Below, one piece after another: positions 6,133-12,673 of a stretch of 12,673 nucleotides of DNA (positions within the stretch are counted from its first letter, which is position 1; the number at the start of each line of letters is the position of its first letter). The notes beneath the pieces were generated by a model. It saw nothing but the letters and a program-made list of their open reading frames with translations. It had not been told where the DNA came from and did no database searches. The position numbers and the translations under genes are program-made. The stretch is from Ekhidna sp. (lineage in GTDB: Bacteria; Bacteroidota; Bacteroidia; Cytophagales; Cyclobacteriaceae): assembly GCA_013214445.1 (NCBI GenBank), contig JABSPG010000062.1, positions 1 through 12,673 on the forward strand. Reading direction: 5' to 3'.

Positions 6133-7722
6133 ATGTCTGTAAAAGAACTTAATATATCACCTGTAGGTCGTGTAGAAGGAGATCTGGATGTGCAGGTGCA
6201 CATGGAAAATGGCGTTGTGACAAAAGCTCATACGCAAGCGGCGATGTTCCGTGGTTTTGAGCGCATCATGTCTGGGAAAGATCCTCAGTCAGGGCTAATT
6301 GTGACTCCTCGAATTTGTGGAATCTGCGGTGGGTCACATTTATACTGTGCTTCTTCCGCGTTAGATACCGCATGGGGAACACAACTTCCACCAAATGCGC
6401 TATTACTAAGAGCGATTGGTCAGGCGACTGAAACAATCCAAAGTATACCAAGATGGTTTTACGCCATTTTTGCTACCGATCTAGCAAACAAGAAGTTTGC
6501 CAATAAGCCTCTTTATCAAGAGGTTGCGAACAGGTTTGCAGCATACGTAGGCACTTCATTTCAGAAGGGGCTAACGGCAAGTGCGCTACCGGTTCAAGTT
6601 TATGCTCTGTTTGGTGGACAATGGCCACATTCCAGCTACATGGTGCCTGGAGGTGTAATGTCTGCTCCTACATTAAAGGATATTACTCGGGCACATGCCA
6701 TTATGAATCAGTTTAAAAATGATTGGTTAGAAGGCATTTGGCTGGGTTGCTCCATCGAGCGATACCTTCAAATTCAGACTTGGGATGATTTGATGGCATG
6801 GCTGGAAGAAAACGATTCACATCGAAACAGTGATCTTGGTTTATTCATCAGAGCAAGTCTGGAATTTGGACTAGATAAGTTTGGTCAGGGTGTTGGTAAA
6901 TTCCTTGCTTTTGGTACTTACCTGCATAAGGATCGGTACAATCAGCCCACTGTAGAAAGTAGAAACCAAGCTTTAATTAACTCTTCTGGTTTCTTCGATG
7001 GTAAGGACTACCACGTGTTTGATCACAAACAAGTGCTAGAACATGTTGATCATAGCTGGTATGAAAATGTTCCTCCCACCCATCCTTGGGAAGAGCCACT
7101 ACCTACTCCACTTCCTTCAACTAATCTTGAGAACACGGATTTTGATGGTAAATATAGCTGGGCCAAAGCTCCTCGCTACATGGGGTACGCGGCAGAGGCA
7201 GGTCCGCTTTCTAGAGTTATCATGAATGCCAACCCAGACAACATGGATCATCAGATCAAAGATCCTTTGTTTGGTGATATTATGGAAAAGATGGGAGCTA
7301 GTGTATCTACACGTACCCTTGCTAGGGTTCATGAAGCACCGAGGTTGTTCACATTGATTGACGAGTGGTTGACTCAAGTGCAGCTAGATGAAGATTTCTA
7401 CATTAAGCCCGAAGAAAAAGACGGTATCGGATTTGGAGCTACCGAGGCTGCAAGAGGATCTCTTGCTCACTGGGTCGAAATCAAAGATGGTGTCATTAAA
7501 AACTATCAGGTAATTGCTCCTACTACTTGGAATGTGGGGCCGAACGATGAACAAGGCAATCCTGGACCGATTGAAGCTGCTTTGACCGGGACGGAGATTG
7601 AAGACCCTACCGATCCTGTAGAAGTGGGTATGGTGGCTCGTTCATTTGATTCGTGCCTAGTATGTACAGTTCATGCTTATGACCAAAAATCTGGCAAAGA
7701 ACTGGCAAATTTCAAACTCTAA
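6133..7722 (+). CDS. hupL: [NiFe]-hydrogenase large (catalytic) subunit, group 2a type
   Basis: 529 residues; holds the NiFe(CN)2CO site that splits H2. The L1 motif RICGICGGSH lies at residues 60-69 (ligands C62, C65) and the L2 motif DSCLVCTVH at 506-514 (C508, C511; His514). L2 has DSC rather than the DPC of most groups, as in cyanobacterial HupL. After His514 there is a 15-residue tail (AYDQKSGKELANFKL), the part removed by the maturation protease, so the protein needs HupW and is not a tail-less H2-sensor (HupV-type) subunit. RVEGDLDV near residue 13 and GAxEAARGSLAHWV (about 432-445) are other family signatures. It begins one base after hupS, giving equal expression. No frameshift or missing ligand was seen. 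Confidence 0.97.
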   Translation: MSVKELNISPVGRVEGDLDVQVHMENGVVTKAHTQAAMFRGFERIMSGKDPQSGLIVTPRICGICGGSHLYCASSALDTAWGTQLPPNALLLRAIGQATETIQSIPRWFYAIFATDLANKKFANKPLYQEVANRFAAYVGTSFQKGLTASALPVQVYALFGGQWPHSSYMVPGGVMSAPTLKDITRAHAIMNQFKNDWLEGIWLGCSIERYLQIQTWDDLMAWLEENDSHRNSDLGLFIRASLEFGLDKFGQGVGKFLAFGTYLHKDRYNQPTVESRNQALINSSGFFDGKDYHVFDHKQVLEHVDHSWYENVPPTHPWEEPLPTPLPSTNLENTDFDGKYSWAKAPRYMGYAAEAGPLSRVIMNANPDNMDHQIKDPLFGDIMEKMGASVSTRTLARVHEAPRLFTLIDEWLTQVQLDEDFYIKPEEKDGIGFGATEAARGSLAHWVEIKDGVIKNYQVIAPTTWNVGPNDEQGNPGPIEAALTGTEIEDPTDPVEVGMVARSFDSCLVCTVHAYDQKSGKELANFKL

Positions 7723-7728
7723 TATGAT

Positions 7729-7756
7729 GGACGCCACCTTTTATAAGGTGGCGTTC
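7729..7756 (+). other. Strong stem-loop between hupL and hupW
   Basis: ACGCCACCTT (7731-7740) pairs perfectly with AAGGTGGCGT (7745-7754) around a TTAT loop; a G-U and a G-C pair can extend the stem to 12 pairs. It starts six bases after the hupL stop and ends 14 bases before the hupW ATG. The following bases (TATACTA) are not a U-run, so a full intrinsic terminator is unlikely; partial termination or protection of the hupSL mRNA 3' end would give more structural subunit than protease. The effect is inferred. Confidence 0.7.
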
Positions 7757-7770
7757 TATACTACGCTAAT

Positions 7771-8250
7771 ATGAATCGAACAGCCATTCTGGGTTTTGGA
7801 AACCCTGTGAGAAGTGATGATGCGGTGGGCTGCTATGTCATTGAAAAACTTAAAAAAGCCAATCTAAACGAAGATGAAGTTTCACTCATTGATATGGGTA
7901 CCTCATCCTTTGAAGTTTTGTTTCAATTGCAAGGTCATGATAGGCTTATTCTAGTCGACGGAACAATTAACTCTGGCGAAGAAGTAGGTACGCTCTTTAA
8001 ATTGCCTGCACAAGAAGTAATGTCTTCTGTGCAAGATGACCCTATGGTCTTTTTGCATAGCCTCAAATGGGATCAAGCACTTTCGTATGCGAAAAAGATT
8101 CTTCAAGATCAGTTCCCTGATGATATCCAAGTGTATTTGATTGCCATTGATAACACTAAGTTGGAGGTGGGAATGTCTGAGTCCGTAGAGAACGCAGGTC
8201 AAAAAGTAAGTGAACTCATATTAGAAGACCTTGCAAACTTGGTGGCATGA
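7771..8250 (+). CDS. hupW: Hydrogenase maturation protease
   Basis: 159 residues, the usual length of HyaD/HybD/HupW endopeptidases. These bind the nickel of the immature large subunit and cut off its C-terminal tail. The sequence opens with AILGFGNPVRSDDAVG (residues 5-20), the family's GxGNxxxxDDxxG signature; Asp17 (or 16), Asp63 (LILVDGT) and His96 (FLHSLKW) fit the three nickel-binding residues known from E. coli HybD. The DMGTSSFEVL segment (41-50) matches the family's substrate-side region. It follows hupL after a 48-base gap with a stem-loop, and its stop overlaps the next ATG (ATGA), so it is coupled to the downstream unknown gene. The substrate is expected to be HupL cut after His514. 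The HupW name is chosen because of the group 2a partner. Confidence 0.94.
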   Translation: MNRTAILGFGNPVRSDDAVGCYVIEKLKKANLNEDEVSLIDMGTSSFEVLFQLQGHDRLILVDGTINSGEEVGTLFKLPAQEVMSSVQDDPMVFLHSLKWDQALSYAKKILQDQFPDDIQVYLIAIDNTKLEVGMSESVENAGQKVSELILEDLANLVA

Positions 8251-8567
8251 GTGTACAGCTATCAAATAATCATGTTTGCATGTCCTCAACCTTAGCGAGT
8301 ACCTTATTTAAGCAAGACAATCTAGCATTTATGACCTTTCAGGAAAGCACCAAGCAATTACTAGTTGCTCCAGTCACTAGTACTTGGTTCACAAAAATGC
8401 ATGAAGCCAAGCAGTGTTTATTGAAAGACAAGAACATGCACGGCGATAAGTCCATTGCACTGCATGCGTTGATTATTGATCACGAATTAGATGAAACAGA
8501 TAGAGAGTTAGAATTTGAGCTGAATGAGCAGGTGGGATGGATTAAAATCAATCTGAATGATGAATGA
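8247..8567 (+). CDS. Unrecognised 106-residue protein in the hup operon
   Basis: 106 residues. The ATG overlaps the hupW stop by four bases (ATGA), a strong sign of coupled translation; a second in-frame ATG at 8280 is possible but less supported. I do not recognise a family. The protein is soluble-looking, without a signal peptide or membrane helix. Cys11 and Cys57 are the only cysteines, not in a cluster-binding arrangement, so an Fe-S protein is unlikely. Central segments LLVAPVTSTWFTKMHEAKQCLL and KSIALHALIIDHELD, then an acidic stretch (ETDRELEFELNEQ), suggest an alpha/beta fold. It overlaps the TPR-like gene by 11 bases. Being locked between hupW and the TPR gene points to a role with the hydrogenase (assembly, partner or regulation), but nothing in the sequence fixes which. 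Confidence 0.75.
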   Translation: MSVQLSNNHVCMSSTLASTLFKQDNLAFMTFQESTKQLLVAPVTSTWFTKMHEAKQCLLKDKNMHGDKSIALHALIIDHELDETDRELEFELNEQVGWIKINLNDE

Positions 8568-10050
8568 AATGAAGAAGATTAGACTGGCAGTAAATGAGTC
8601 AGAGAGGGATCAGGTACTTTCTATTGTGAATGAATTTCCACTGGAAGAAAGTTTGGAAGTTGTGTCAATAAATGATACTCTTAGGGATAGTGGTATTCAG
8701 GTTTACCTGGAGGTAAGAAGTGGCAGCATCTACTCATTTCCAGACTGGTTTAATCAGTCATTGCCTTTTCTCTTTCCCAAACTGCCTCTAAATAAAGGCA
8801 ATTTGGTAGGACTTCTTTTTTACCACTTGGGTTTAGTTGAAGATGCACTTGCAGTAAGTGCAGGTGCGGAAATTAATGCCATTCTGAATGGGCTCTTAAA
8901 TGGGGCGAATCAGCTGAATTGGTTAGATAGGTACCAGGGTGAAATCGGCTATGCTCATAACATAGCTATAATTTCCTACTACTACACTTTAGACGGAGTG
9001 GAGCAAATACAGCAATCATTCCACCAGGCAGTTGCCAAGGAGGGTAGTACCTTCCTCAAAGCCTATTCTTTGAAGCACGAGTCTGTCTTCAAACAAGAAG
9101 CAGGTCTTCCGCTAGATGAAGCATTGATCAATGAAGTATTAGCGGACGCAGAGCTACATGACTCTGCACGAAATTCCCTCAGATTGGAACTGATAAAGGC
9201 AGAGCTTAGTCAGATAGAGTTGCAAGGTATATCTGCGGCAGCTTCACTAAAAGAAAACCTAGGATCTCTTTGCACATTTTATAAATCGCAAAACTCGTCG
9301 TTGATTGTAGCTGATTTGCTAAGCGAGATGAGTGGGATCGCTGCACAAGATGGCAACTTCACAGAGTCTCTCTCCTACATAAATCAGGCCATTGAGATTT
9401 ATCAGCAGGAAGAACTAGATATGCTTTGTGCAGAATTGTACACTAAGAAAGCAGGAATCCTACATCAATGGGCAAAAGGAGGGATGTCTCATTTCTATCA
9501 AGAAGCAATCAAGGCATTTCAGGAAGTTCTAAAGACGATTAAGCAAAGTGATTTTCCTTACTGGTTTGCGGACATTCATCACCGTTTAGGTGTACTATAT
9601 GCTGAGATGCCAGAGGAACAACAGAAAAGATCCATTTGGGCAGCTGTTTCTGCTACGTCATTTCAAGAGGCATTGACCTTCTTTACTAAAGATGAATATC
9701 CTTTTGAGTATGCAGCTGTTTGTCACAACTATGCGACAGCCTTGATCAATTATCCGGCCGCAGTGAAGACAGATAACATTGAAAAGGCGCTACACTATTT
9801 CAATGAGTCATTGGCCATAAGAACGGCAGAAGAACTACCGAGAGAGCGAACGGTAACGCTACTCAATTACCTAGAAGCCTCCTGGGAGGCTAGCAACATC
9901 AACAGCATGATGGAGAAAGTCCGCTTGGATGATATGCGTGACAAGTCTAACGAGGTTCTTTCGCTCACAGAAGAACCAGAAATGATTGAGCGAGCGCAAC
10001 AGCACCTAGCAAGTATTGAAGAATTAGATAACCAGCTGTCCAATGCATGA
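8557..10050 (+). CDS. TPR-like helical repeat protein in the hup operon
   Basis: 497 residues, starting 11 bases inside the previous gene. The first about 130 residues (including FPDWFNQSLPFLFPKLPLNKGNLVG at 61-85) are not recognisable. From about 250 to 440 there are tetratricopeptide-type helix pairs: FTESLSYINQAIEIYQQ (268-284), FYQEAIKAFQEVLKTIKQ (313-330) followed by ADIHHRLGVLYAEM (338-351), SFQEALTFF then YAAVCHNYATALINYP (368-400), and NIEKALHYFNESLAIR (407-422). Such repeats bind partner proteins. No signal peptide or membrane segment is present, so it should act in the cytoplasm. TPR genes beside group 2 hydrogenases have been reported in other bacteria as far as I recall, but their function is unsettled. 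The last codons overlap hypA by eight bases (ATGCATGA). A scaffold or chaperone for HupSL is a reasonable inference only. Confidence 0.85.
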   Translation: MMNEMKKIRLAVNESERDQVLSIVNEFPLEESLEVVSINDTLRDSGIQVYLEVRSGSIYSFPDWFNQSLPFLFPKLPLNKGNLVGLLFYHLGLVEDALAVSAGAEINAILNGLLNGANQLNWLDRYQGEIGYAHNIAIISYYYTLDGVEQIQQSFHQAVAKEGSTFLKAYSLKHESVFKQEAGLPLDEALINEVLADAELHDSARNSLRLELIKAELSQIELQGISAAASLKENLGSLCTFYKSQNSSLIVADLLSEMSGIAAQDGNFTESLSYINQAIEIYQQEELDMLCAELYTKKAGILHQWAKGGMSHFYQEAIKAFQEVLKTIKQSDFPYWFADIHHRLGVLYAEMPEEQQKRSIWAAVSATSFQEALTFFTKDEYPFEYAAVCHNYATALINYPAAVKTDNIEKALHYFNESLAIRTAEELPRERTVTLLNYLEASWEASNINSMMEKVRLDDMRDKSNEVLSLTEEPEMIERAQQHLASIEELDNQLSNA

Positions 10051-10399
10051 AGTATCTCTAGTAAGAAATGTATTCAAAACGCTGGAAGATGAGTTCGAGC
10101 CCGAAGAGATCGATAGAATACACACAGTAAGGATGAAGATTGGAGAACTTTCAAATGTGGAGCCAGTCCTCATGCAGAACGCGTTTGAAGCTGTGAAGAT
10201 GGATCAGCCGATTTATAAAAATATCACACTAGAGATTGACTATATCCCAACTACAGTTAGTTGCCATATCTGTACTGCTACTACCAGAATATACAACTAC
10301 AAATTCATCTGTAGTAACTGTGGTGCACCCACGAATAATGTGATAACTGGAAATGAATTACTCATTCATCAGGTAGAATTCCAAGATCAACTAGTCTAA
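10043..10399 (+). CDS. hypA: Hydrogenase nickel-insertion protein HypA
   Basis: 118 residues, normal length. It starts MHEVSL: Met1, His2 and Glu3 form the nickel-binding N-terminus typical of HypA. MKIGELSNVEPVLMQNAFEAV (31-51) is the family core. The zinc site is complete: C74 and C77 (CHIC), C90 and C93 (CSNC). HypA works with the GTPase HypB to load nickel into the hydrogenase large subunit in the cytoplasm. It overlaps the TPR gene by eight bases, so it is the last gene of the hupSLW unit rather than the first of the hypBF unit; this leaves HypA with the structural genes and its partner HypB behind a separate 228-base gap. No stable terminator was found after it; only a weak AATCTT/AAGATT pairing at 10420-10440. 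Confidence 0.96.
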   Translation: MHEVSLVRNVFKTLEDEFEPEEIDRIHTVRMKIGELSNVEPVLMQNAFEAVKMDQPIYKNITLEIDYIPTTVSCHICTATTRIYNYKFICSNCGAPTNNVITGNELLIHQVEFQDQLV

Positions 10400-10447
10400 A
10401 GAGATCTCATTTTTTGTTTAATCTTCAGGGGTCAAAGATTCATCAAA

Positions 10448-10466
10448 ATATTAAAAAAATTATATT
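10448..10466. repeat. 19-bp direct repeat, copy 1, hypA-hypB gap
   Basis: ATATTAAAAAAATTATATT occurs here and again, identically, at 10568-10586, exactly 120 bases later. It lies in a very AT-rich 228-base gap. Its A-run could bend DNA or bind a regulator; low complexity makes chance recurrence possible. Confidence 0.55.
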
Positions 10467-10531
10467 TTGTTGATTTGTTTAATATTTGACGTAGGAAGTT
10501 TAAACATTATTATAGCTATTTAATCCAGCTT

Positions 10532-10560
10532 TTTAGAAATAATTTTCTAAACAGAAAATT
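10532..10560. promoter_or_regulatory. Overlapping inverted repeats upstream of hypB
   Basis: TTTAGAAA (10532-10539) and TTTCTAAA (10544-10551) form a perfect inverted repeat around TAAT. The right arm is also part of AATTTTCT (10541-10548), which pairs perfectly with AGAAAATT (10553-10560) around AAAC. The two pairings exclude each other as hairpins; as DNA they give three alternating half-sites. The core TTTAGAA/TTCTAAA is shared with the hupS upstream palindrome, although the centre is six bases here and three there. The site is 68-96 bases before the hypB ATG, so it fits an operator or activator site for a second promoter of the locus. Confidence 0.45.
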
Positions 10561-10567
10561 TCCTTTC

Positions 10568-10586
10568 ATATTAAAAAAATTATATT
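10568..10586. repeat. 19-bp direct repeat, copy 2, hypA-hypB gap
   Basis: Identical to 10448-10466. This copy begins eight bases after the overlapping inverted repeats and ends 41 bases before the hypB ATG, close to where promoter elements would be expected; no exact TAnnTTTG element was found in the gap. Confidence 0.55.
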
Positions 10587-10627
10587 CAAATTGAAAGGTA
10601 CAATACACCTTAAATGAAATTATTCTA

Positions 10628-11338
10628 ATGGCAGTTGATAAATCAGCAAAAGCAGCACGAGGTACTGTGCAGTGCGAAAACACTACGTTACATCTTCTAA
10701 AAGCAAATGATTTTGTGGCGGATAGTATCAGGAAAGAGATGTCGGAAAAGAACATCCTAGTTATAAATATGGTGTCGTCTGCAGGCTCTGGTAAAACCAC
10801 CCTTTTGCAAGAAACAGGAAGGCGTCTCAAAGATGAATTAAATATCAAAATCCTGGTTGGAGATGTAGAAACAGAACGTGATGCAGACCGATTAAGGGAT
10901 GTAGGTATCGATGCATTGCAAATCGCGACAGGTGGAATTTGTCACCTAGAGGCTCAAATGATTGTGCAAGGGATGGAGGGTTTGGATCTAGAAGGCACAG
11001 ATGTCTTAATCATTGAAAATGTTGGTAATATGGTATGCCCCGCTAGTTACGATCTCGGAGAGGACTATCGCGTAAGTCTCATAGCTACTACTGAAGGCGA
11101 TGATAAGCCAAAGAAATATCCAAAGATGTTTTTGACTAGTGATGTGATGGTGATTTCTAAGGCAGACCTTCTTCCGCATTTACCTTTTTCTGTGGAGGCT
11201 GTTACAAACGATGCACTAGAAATAAATCATCAGCTGAAAGTAATTGAAGTCAGCAGTCTCAACGGGGACGGAGTTGACGCATGGAGTCAATGGATCAAAG
11301 ATAAAGTAGCAGAGAAGAAAGAAGTGTTGGTTGGGTAG
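10628..11338 (+). CDS. hypB: Hydrogenase nickel GTPase HypB
   Basis: 236 residues. It hydrolyses GTP to drive nickel transfer with HypA. The P-loop is SSAGSGKTT (50-58), the switch region is GDVETERDADRLR (78-90), the metal-binding site GGICHLEA gives Cys105 and His106, and Cys137 lies in NVGNMVCPA, matching the Cys-His/Cys site between monomers of known HypB. The NKxD guanine motif is SKAD (about 186-189). It lacks both the N-terminal CxxCGC high-affinity nickel site of E. coli HypB and the His-rich stretch of rhizobial HypB, so it is a minimal form with no nickel storage. It follows the 228-base regulatory gap and is followed at seven bases by hypF, suggesting a hypBF transcription unit. 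The ATG at 10628 gives MAVDKSAK; the following residues up to about 40 are the usual variable N-terminus. Confidence 0.96.
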   Translation: MAVDKSAKAARGTVQCENTTLHLLKANDFVADSIRKEMSEKNILVINMVSSAGSGKTTLLQETGRRLKDELNIKILVGDVETERDADRLRDVGIDALQIATGGICHLEAQMIVQGMEGLDLEGTDVLIIENVGNMVCPASYDLGEDYRVSLIATTEGDDKPKKYPKMFLTSDVMVISKADLLPHLPFSVEAVTNDALEINHQLKVIEVSSLNGDGVDAWSQWIKDKVAEKKEVLVG

Positions 11339-11345
11339 TTGAGTA

Positions 11346-12673
11346 GTGAACGGCTATCAAATCCATATTAAAGGCCGGGTTCAAGGAGTTGGCTTTAGGC
11401 CATTTGTTTATAACCTGGCAAAATCCTTTCATTTAAATGGCTCGGTAAGAAATACATCGAGTGGGGTTTACATTGATTTGATAGCTGATAAGTTTATCGC
11501 AGACCAATTTGTTTTCACCCTAGAAAGCAACCCTCCACCGAAATCGATAATAGAAAGCATTTCTACAAAGCCTTTCGAAGTAGAGGTGAGTGATGATTTT
11601 CGGATCGTTGAAAGTACCCCATCCGATAAAGTAGATCTAAAAATCAGTCCGGACTTTGCCATGTGTTCAAACTGTTTGGATGAGCTAGAGTCTACCACTG
11701 ATAGAAGAGCGCGTTATGCTTTTATTACTTGTTCAGAATGTGGTCCTCGGTATTCCATTCAGAGCAAAGTTCCGTACGATAGGTTCGACACAACCATGAA
11801 CGCTTTTCATATGTGTTCAGCCTGTTATGAAGAGTATCATGATCCTTCAAATAGACGTTTCTTTTCACAAACTAATTCCTGTGGGGAATGCGGAATTACC
11901 CTTTCATTATATGATGAAGCTGGACAGATTGAAGGACGCTCACAAGACGAATTGATTGACCTGGCCTGCTCTTCAATTCTGAAGGGGAAAACAGTAGCAG
12001 TAAAAGGAATAGGTGGCTACCTTCTTTTGTGTGACCCCACAAATCCTGATGTGCTACGAACGCTTCGAGCAAGAAAGCATCGCCCAGATAAGCCTTTTGC
12101 TCTATTGTTTCCAGATATTGATTCGATATCAAAAATTGCAGACATTCATGAGGCCGAAGAATCACTTCTGAGAAGTGAAGTAAGCCCAATTGTTATTCTA
12201 GATCGAAGGGAAAATGACAATACCAGCATTTGCTGGGACTTAGTGAGTCCAGACCTTCCAAATGCAGGGGTCATGCTTCCTTATGCTCCCCTCTTGCATT
12301 TGATTGCAAAGCGGTTTGATAATGGGCTAATTGCAACAAGCGCCAATATTAGCGGTGGCCCCATCCTATTCAAGGACGATGAGGCAAGGGATCAACTATT
12401 TGTCTTTGCCGATCTAATGCTTTCGCACAGCCGCGAAATCCTCATTCCACAGGATGACTCTGTAGCAAAAGTTGTTGACGGTCAAGTCATATGGATGAGA
12501 CGTTCAAGAGGCTTGGCTCCCTCTTATTTTGGGAGTCTTCCAGTGCATTTGGAAAATGGAATTTTGGCTCTAGGCGCTCACATGAAGAGTAGTTTTGCGC
12601 TATCAGAAGGAAATAATTGGCATGTATCTCAATACCTGGGATCGCTGGATGAATACGAATCTCAGACCACATA
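11346..12673 (+). CDS. hypF: Carbamoyltransferase HypF, C-terminus missing
   Basis: 442 codons visible; the full protein is usually about 750-780 residues, so the right edge cuts it a little past halfway. HypF uses carbamoyl phosphate and ATP to make the thiocarbamate on HypE that becomes the cyanide ligands of the NiFe site. Domains in order: acylphosphatase (1-90; GRVQGVGFRPFVYNLA with Arg18, and VRNTSSGV with Asn36); two zinc fingers, CxxC-x18-CxxC, at C107/C110/C129/C132 and C157/C160/C179/C182; YrdC-like adenylating domain (about 200-390; KGIGGYLL, RARKHRPDKPFALLF, TSANISGGP); and the start of the Kae1-like domain (LGAHMKSSFAL and SQYLGSL). The GTG at 11346 is chosen because an in-frame TGA lies at 11340-11342. 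It begins seven bases after hypB. Confidence 0.95.
   Translation, partial: MNGYQIHIKGRVQGVGFRPFVYNLAKSFHLNGSVRNTSSGVYIDLIADKFIADQFVFTLESNPPPKSIIESISTKPFEVEVSDDFRIVESTPSDKVDLKISPDFAMCSNCLDELESTTDRRARYAFITCSECGPRYSIQSKVPYDRFDTTMNAFHMCSACYEEYHDPSNRRFFSQTNSCGECGITLSLYDEAGQIEGRSQDELIDLACSSILKGKTVAVKGIGGYLLLCDPTNPDVLRTLRARKHRPDKPFALLFPDIDSISKIADIHEAEESLLRSEVSPIVILDRRENDNTSICWDLVSPDLPNAGVMLPYAPLLHLIAKRFDNGLIATSANISGGPILFKDDEARDQLFVFADLMLSHSREILIPQDDSVAKVVDGQVIWMRRSRGLAPSYFGSLPVHLENGILALGAHMKSSFALSEGNNWHVSQYLGSLDEYESQTT

Noticed and set aside
5172..7722. HupSL being an H2-sensing regulatory hydrogenase (HupUV/HoxBC, group 2b)
   Set aside because: Sensor large subunits lack the C-terminal tail and the protease; here a 15-residue tail and hupW are both present, and no sensor kinase is nearby.
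7729..7756. hupL-hupW stem-loop as a full intrinsic terminator
   Set aside because: No U-tract follows and the downstream genes are tightly coupled to each other with no separate promoter visible in the 48-base gap.
8247..8567. 106-residue ORF as HypC/HupF or a ferredoxin
   Set aside because: It lacks the MCxxxP/MCLA(I/L)P start of HypC, and its two cysteines cannot hold a cluster.
10420..10440. AATCTT/AAGATT pairing as the hypA terminator
   Set aside because: Only six A/T-rich pairs with a nine-base loop and no U-run after it; too weak to call.
10516..10848. Minus-strand ORF across the hypA-hypB gap into hypB
   Set aside because: It is antisense to HypB's conserved P-loop region and has no recognisable features of its own.

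Overview
The window looks like a chromosome segment of a gliding-type member of the Bacteroidota, probably a marine Cytophagales-like organism. The evidence is a recognisable GldB gliding-motility lipoprotein, a PorT-like/OMP_b-brl type outer-membrane barrel, secreted repeat and beta-helix proteins of the kind common in this phylum, a TAnnTTTG promoter element, and moderately AT-rich DNA with GTG starts. Assignment below phylum is inference.

Left third (1-2909, minus strand): three exported or outer-membrane proteins. An incomplete CDS runs off the left edge and carries DNA-level tandem repeats of 228 bp (76 residues). Eleven bases upstream lies a secreted parallel beta-helix protein, apparently in the same operon. 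Behind it is a small outer-membrane beta-barrel. Divergent from these, plus strand, come gldB, a TetR-family regulator and an unrecognised 115-117 residue ORF that overlaps the regulator's end; these three look like one transcription unit (3010-4990).

Right two thirds (5172-12673, plus strand): a [NiFe]-hydrogenase locus. hupS and hupL resemble group 2a uptake hydrogenases (the cyanobacterial HupSL / mycobacterial Huc type): no Tat signal on the small subunit, the proximal CxxC pair reduced to one Cys, Gln in place of the distal-cluster His, and DSCLVCTVH plus a 15-residue tail on the large subunit. They are followed by the tail-cleaving protease hupW, an unrecognised 106-residue protein, a 497-residue TPR-like protein, and hypA, all tightly spaced or overlapping. 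After a 228-bp AT-rich gap come hypB and hypF (hypF cut by the right edge). hypC, hypD and hypE are not in the window and are presumably beyond the edge or elsewhere.

How it fits together: HypF (with unseen HypE/C/D) makes the Fe(CN)2CO part, HypA/HypB deliver nickel, HupW trims HupL, and HupSL oxidises H2. The two unknown proteins inside the operon are the best candidates for something new, such as assembly, scaffold or electron-transfer partners. Regulatory DNA ahead of hupS and ahead of hypB shares TTTAGAA/TTCTAAA inverted repeats, and a TetR gene sits just upstream. A strong hairpin separates hupL from hupW. No rRNA, tRNA, CRISPR, insertion sequence or prophage gene was seen, and no stretch over 300 bases lacks a gene.
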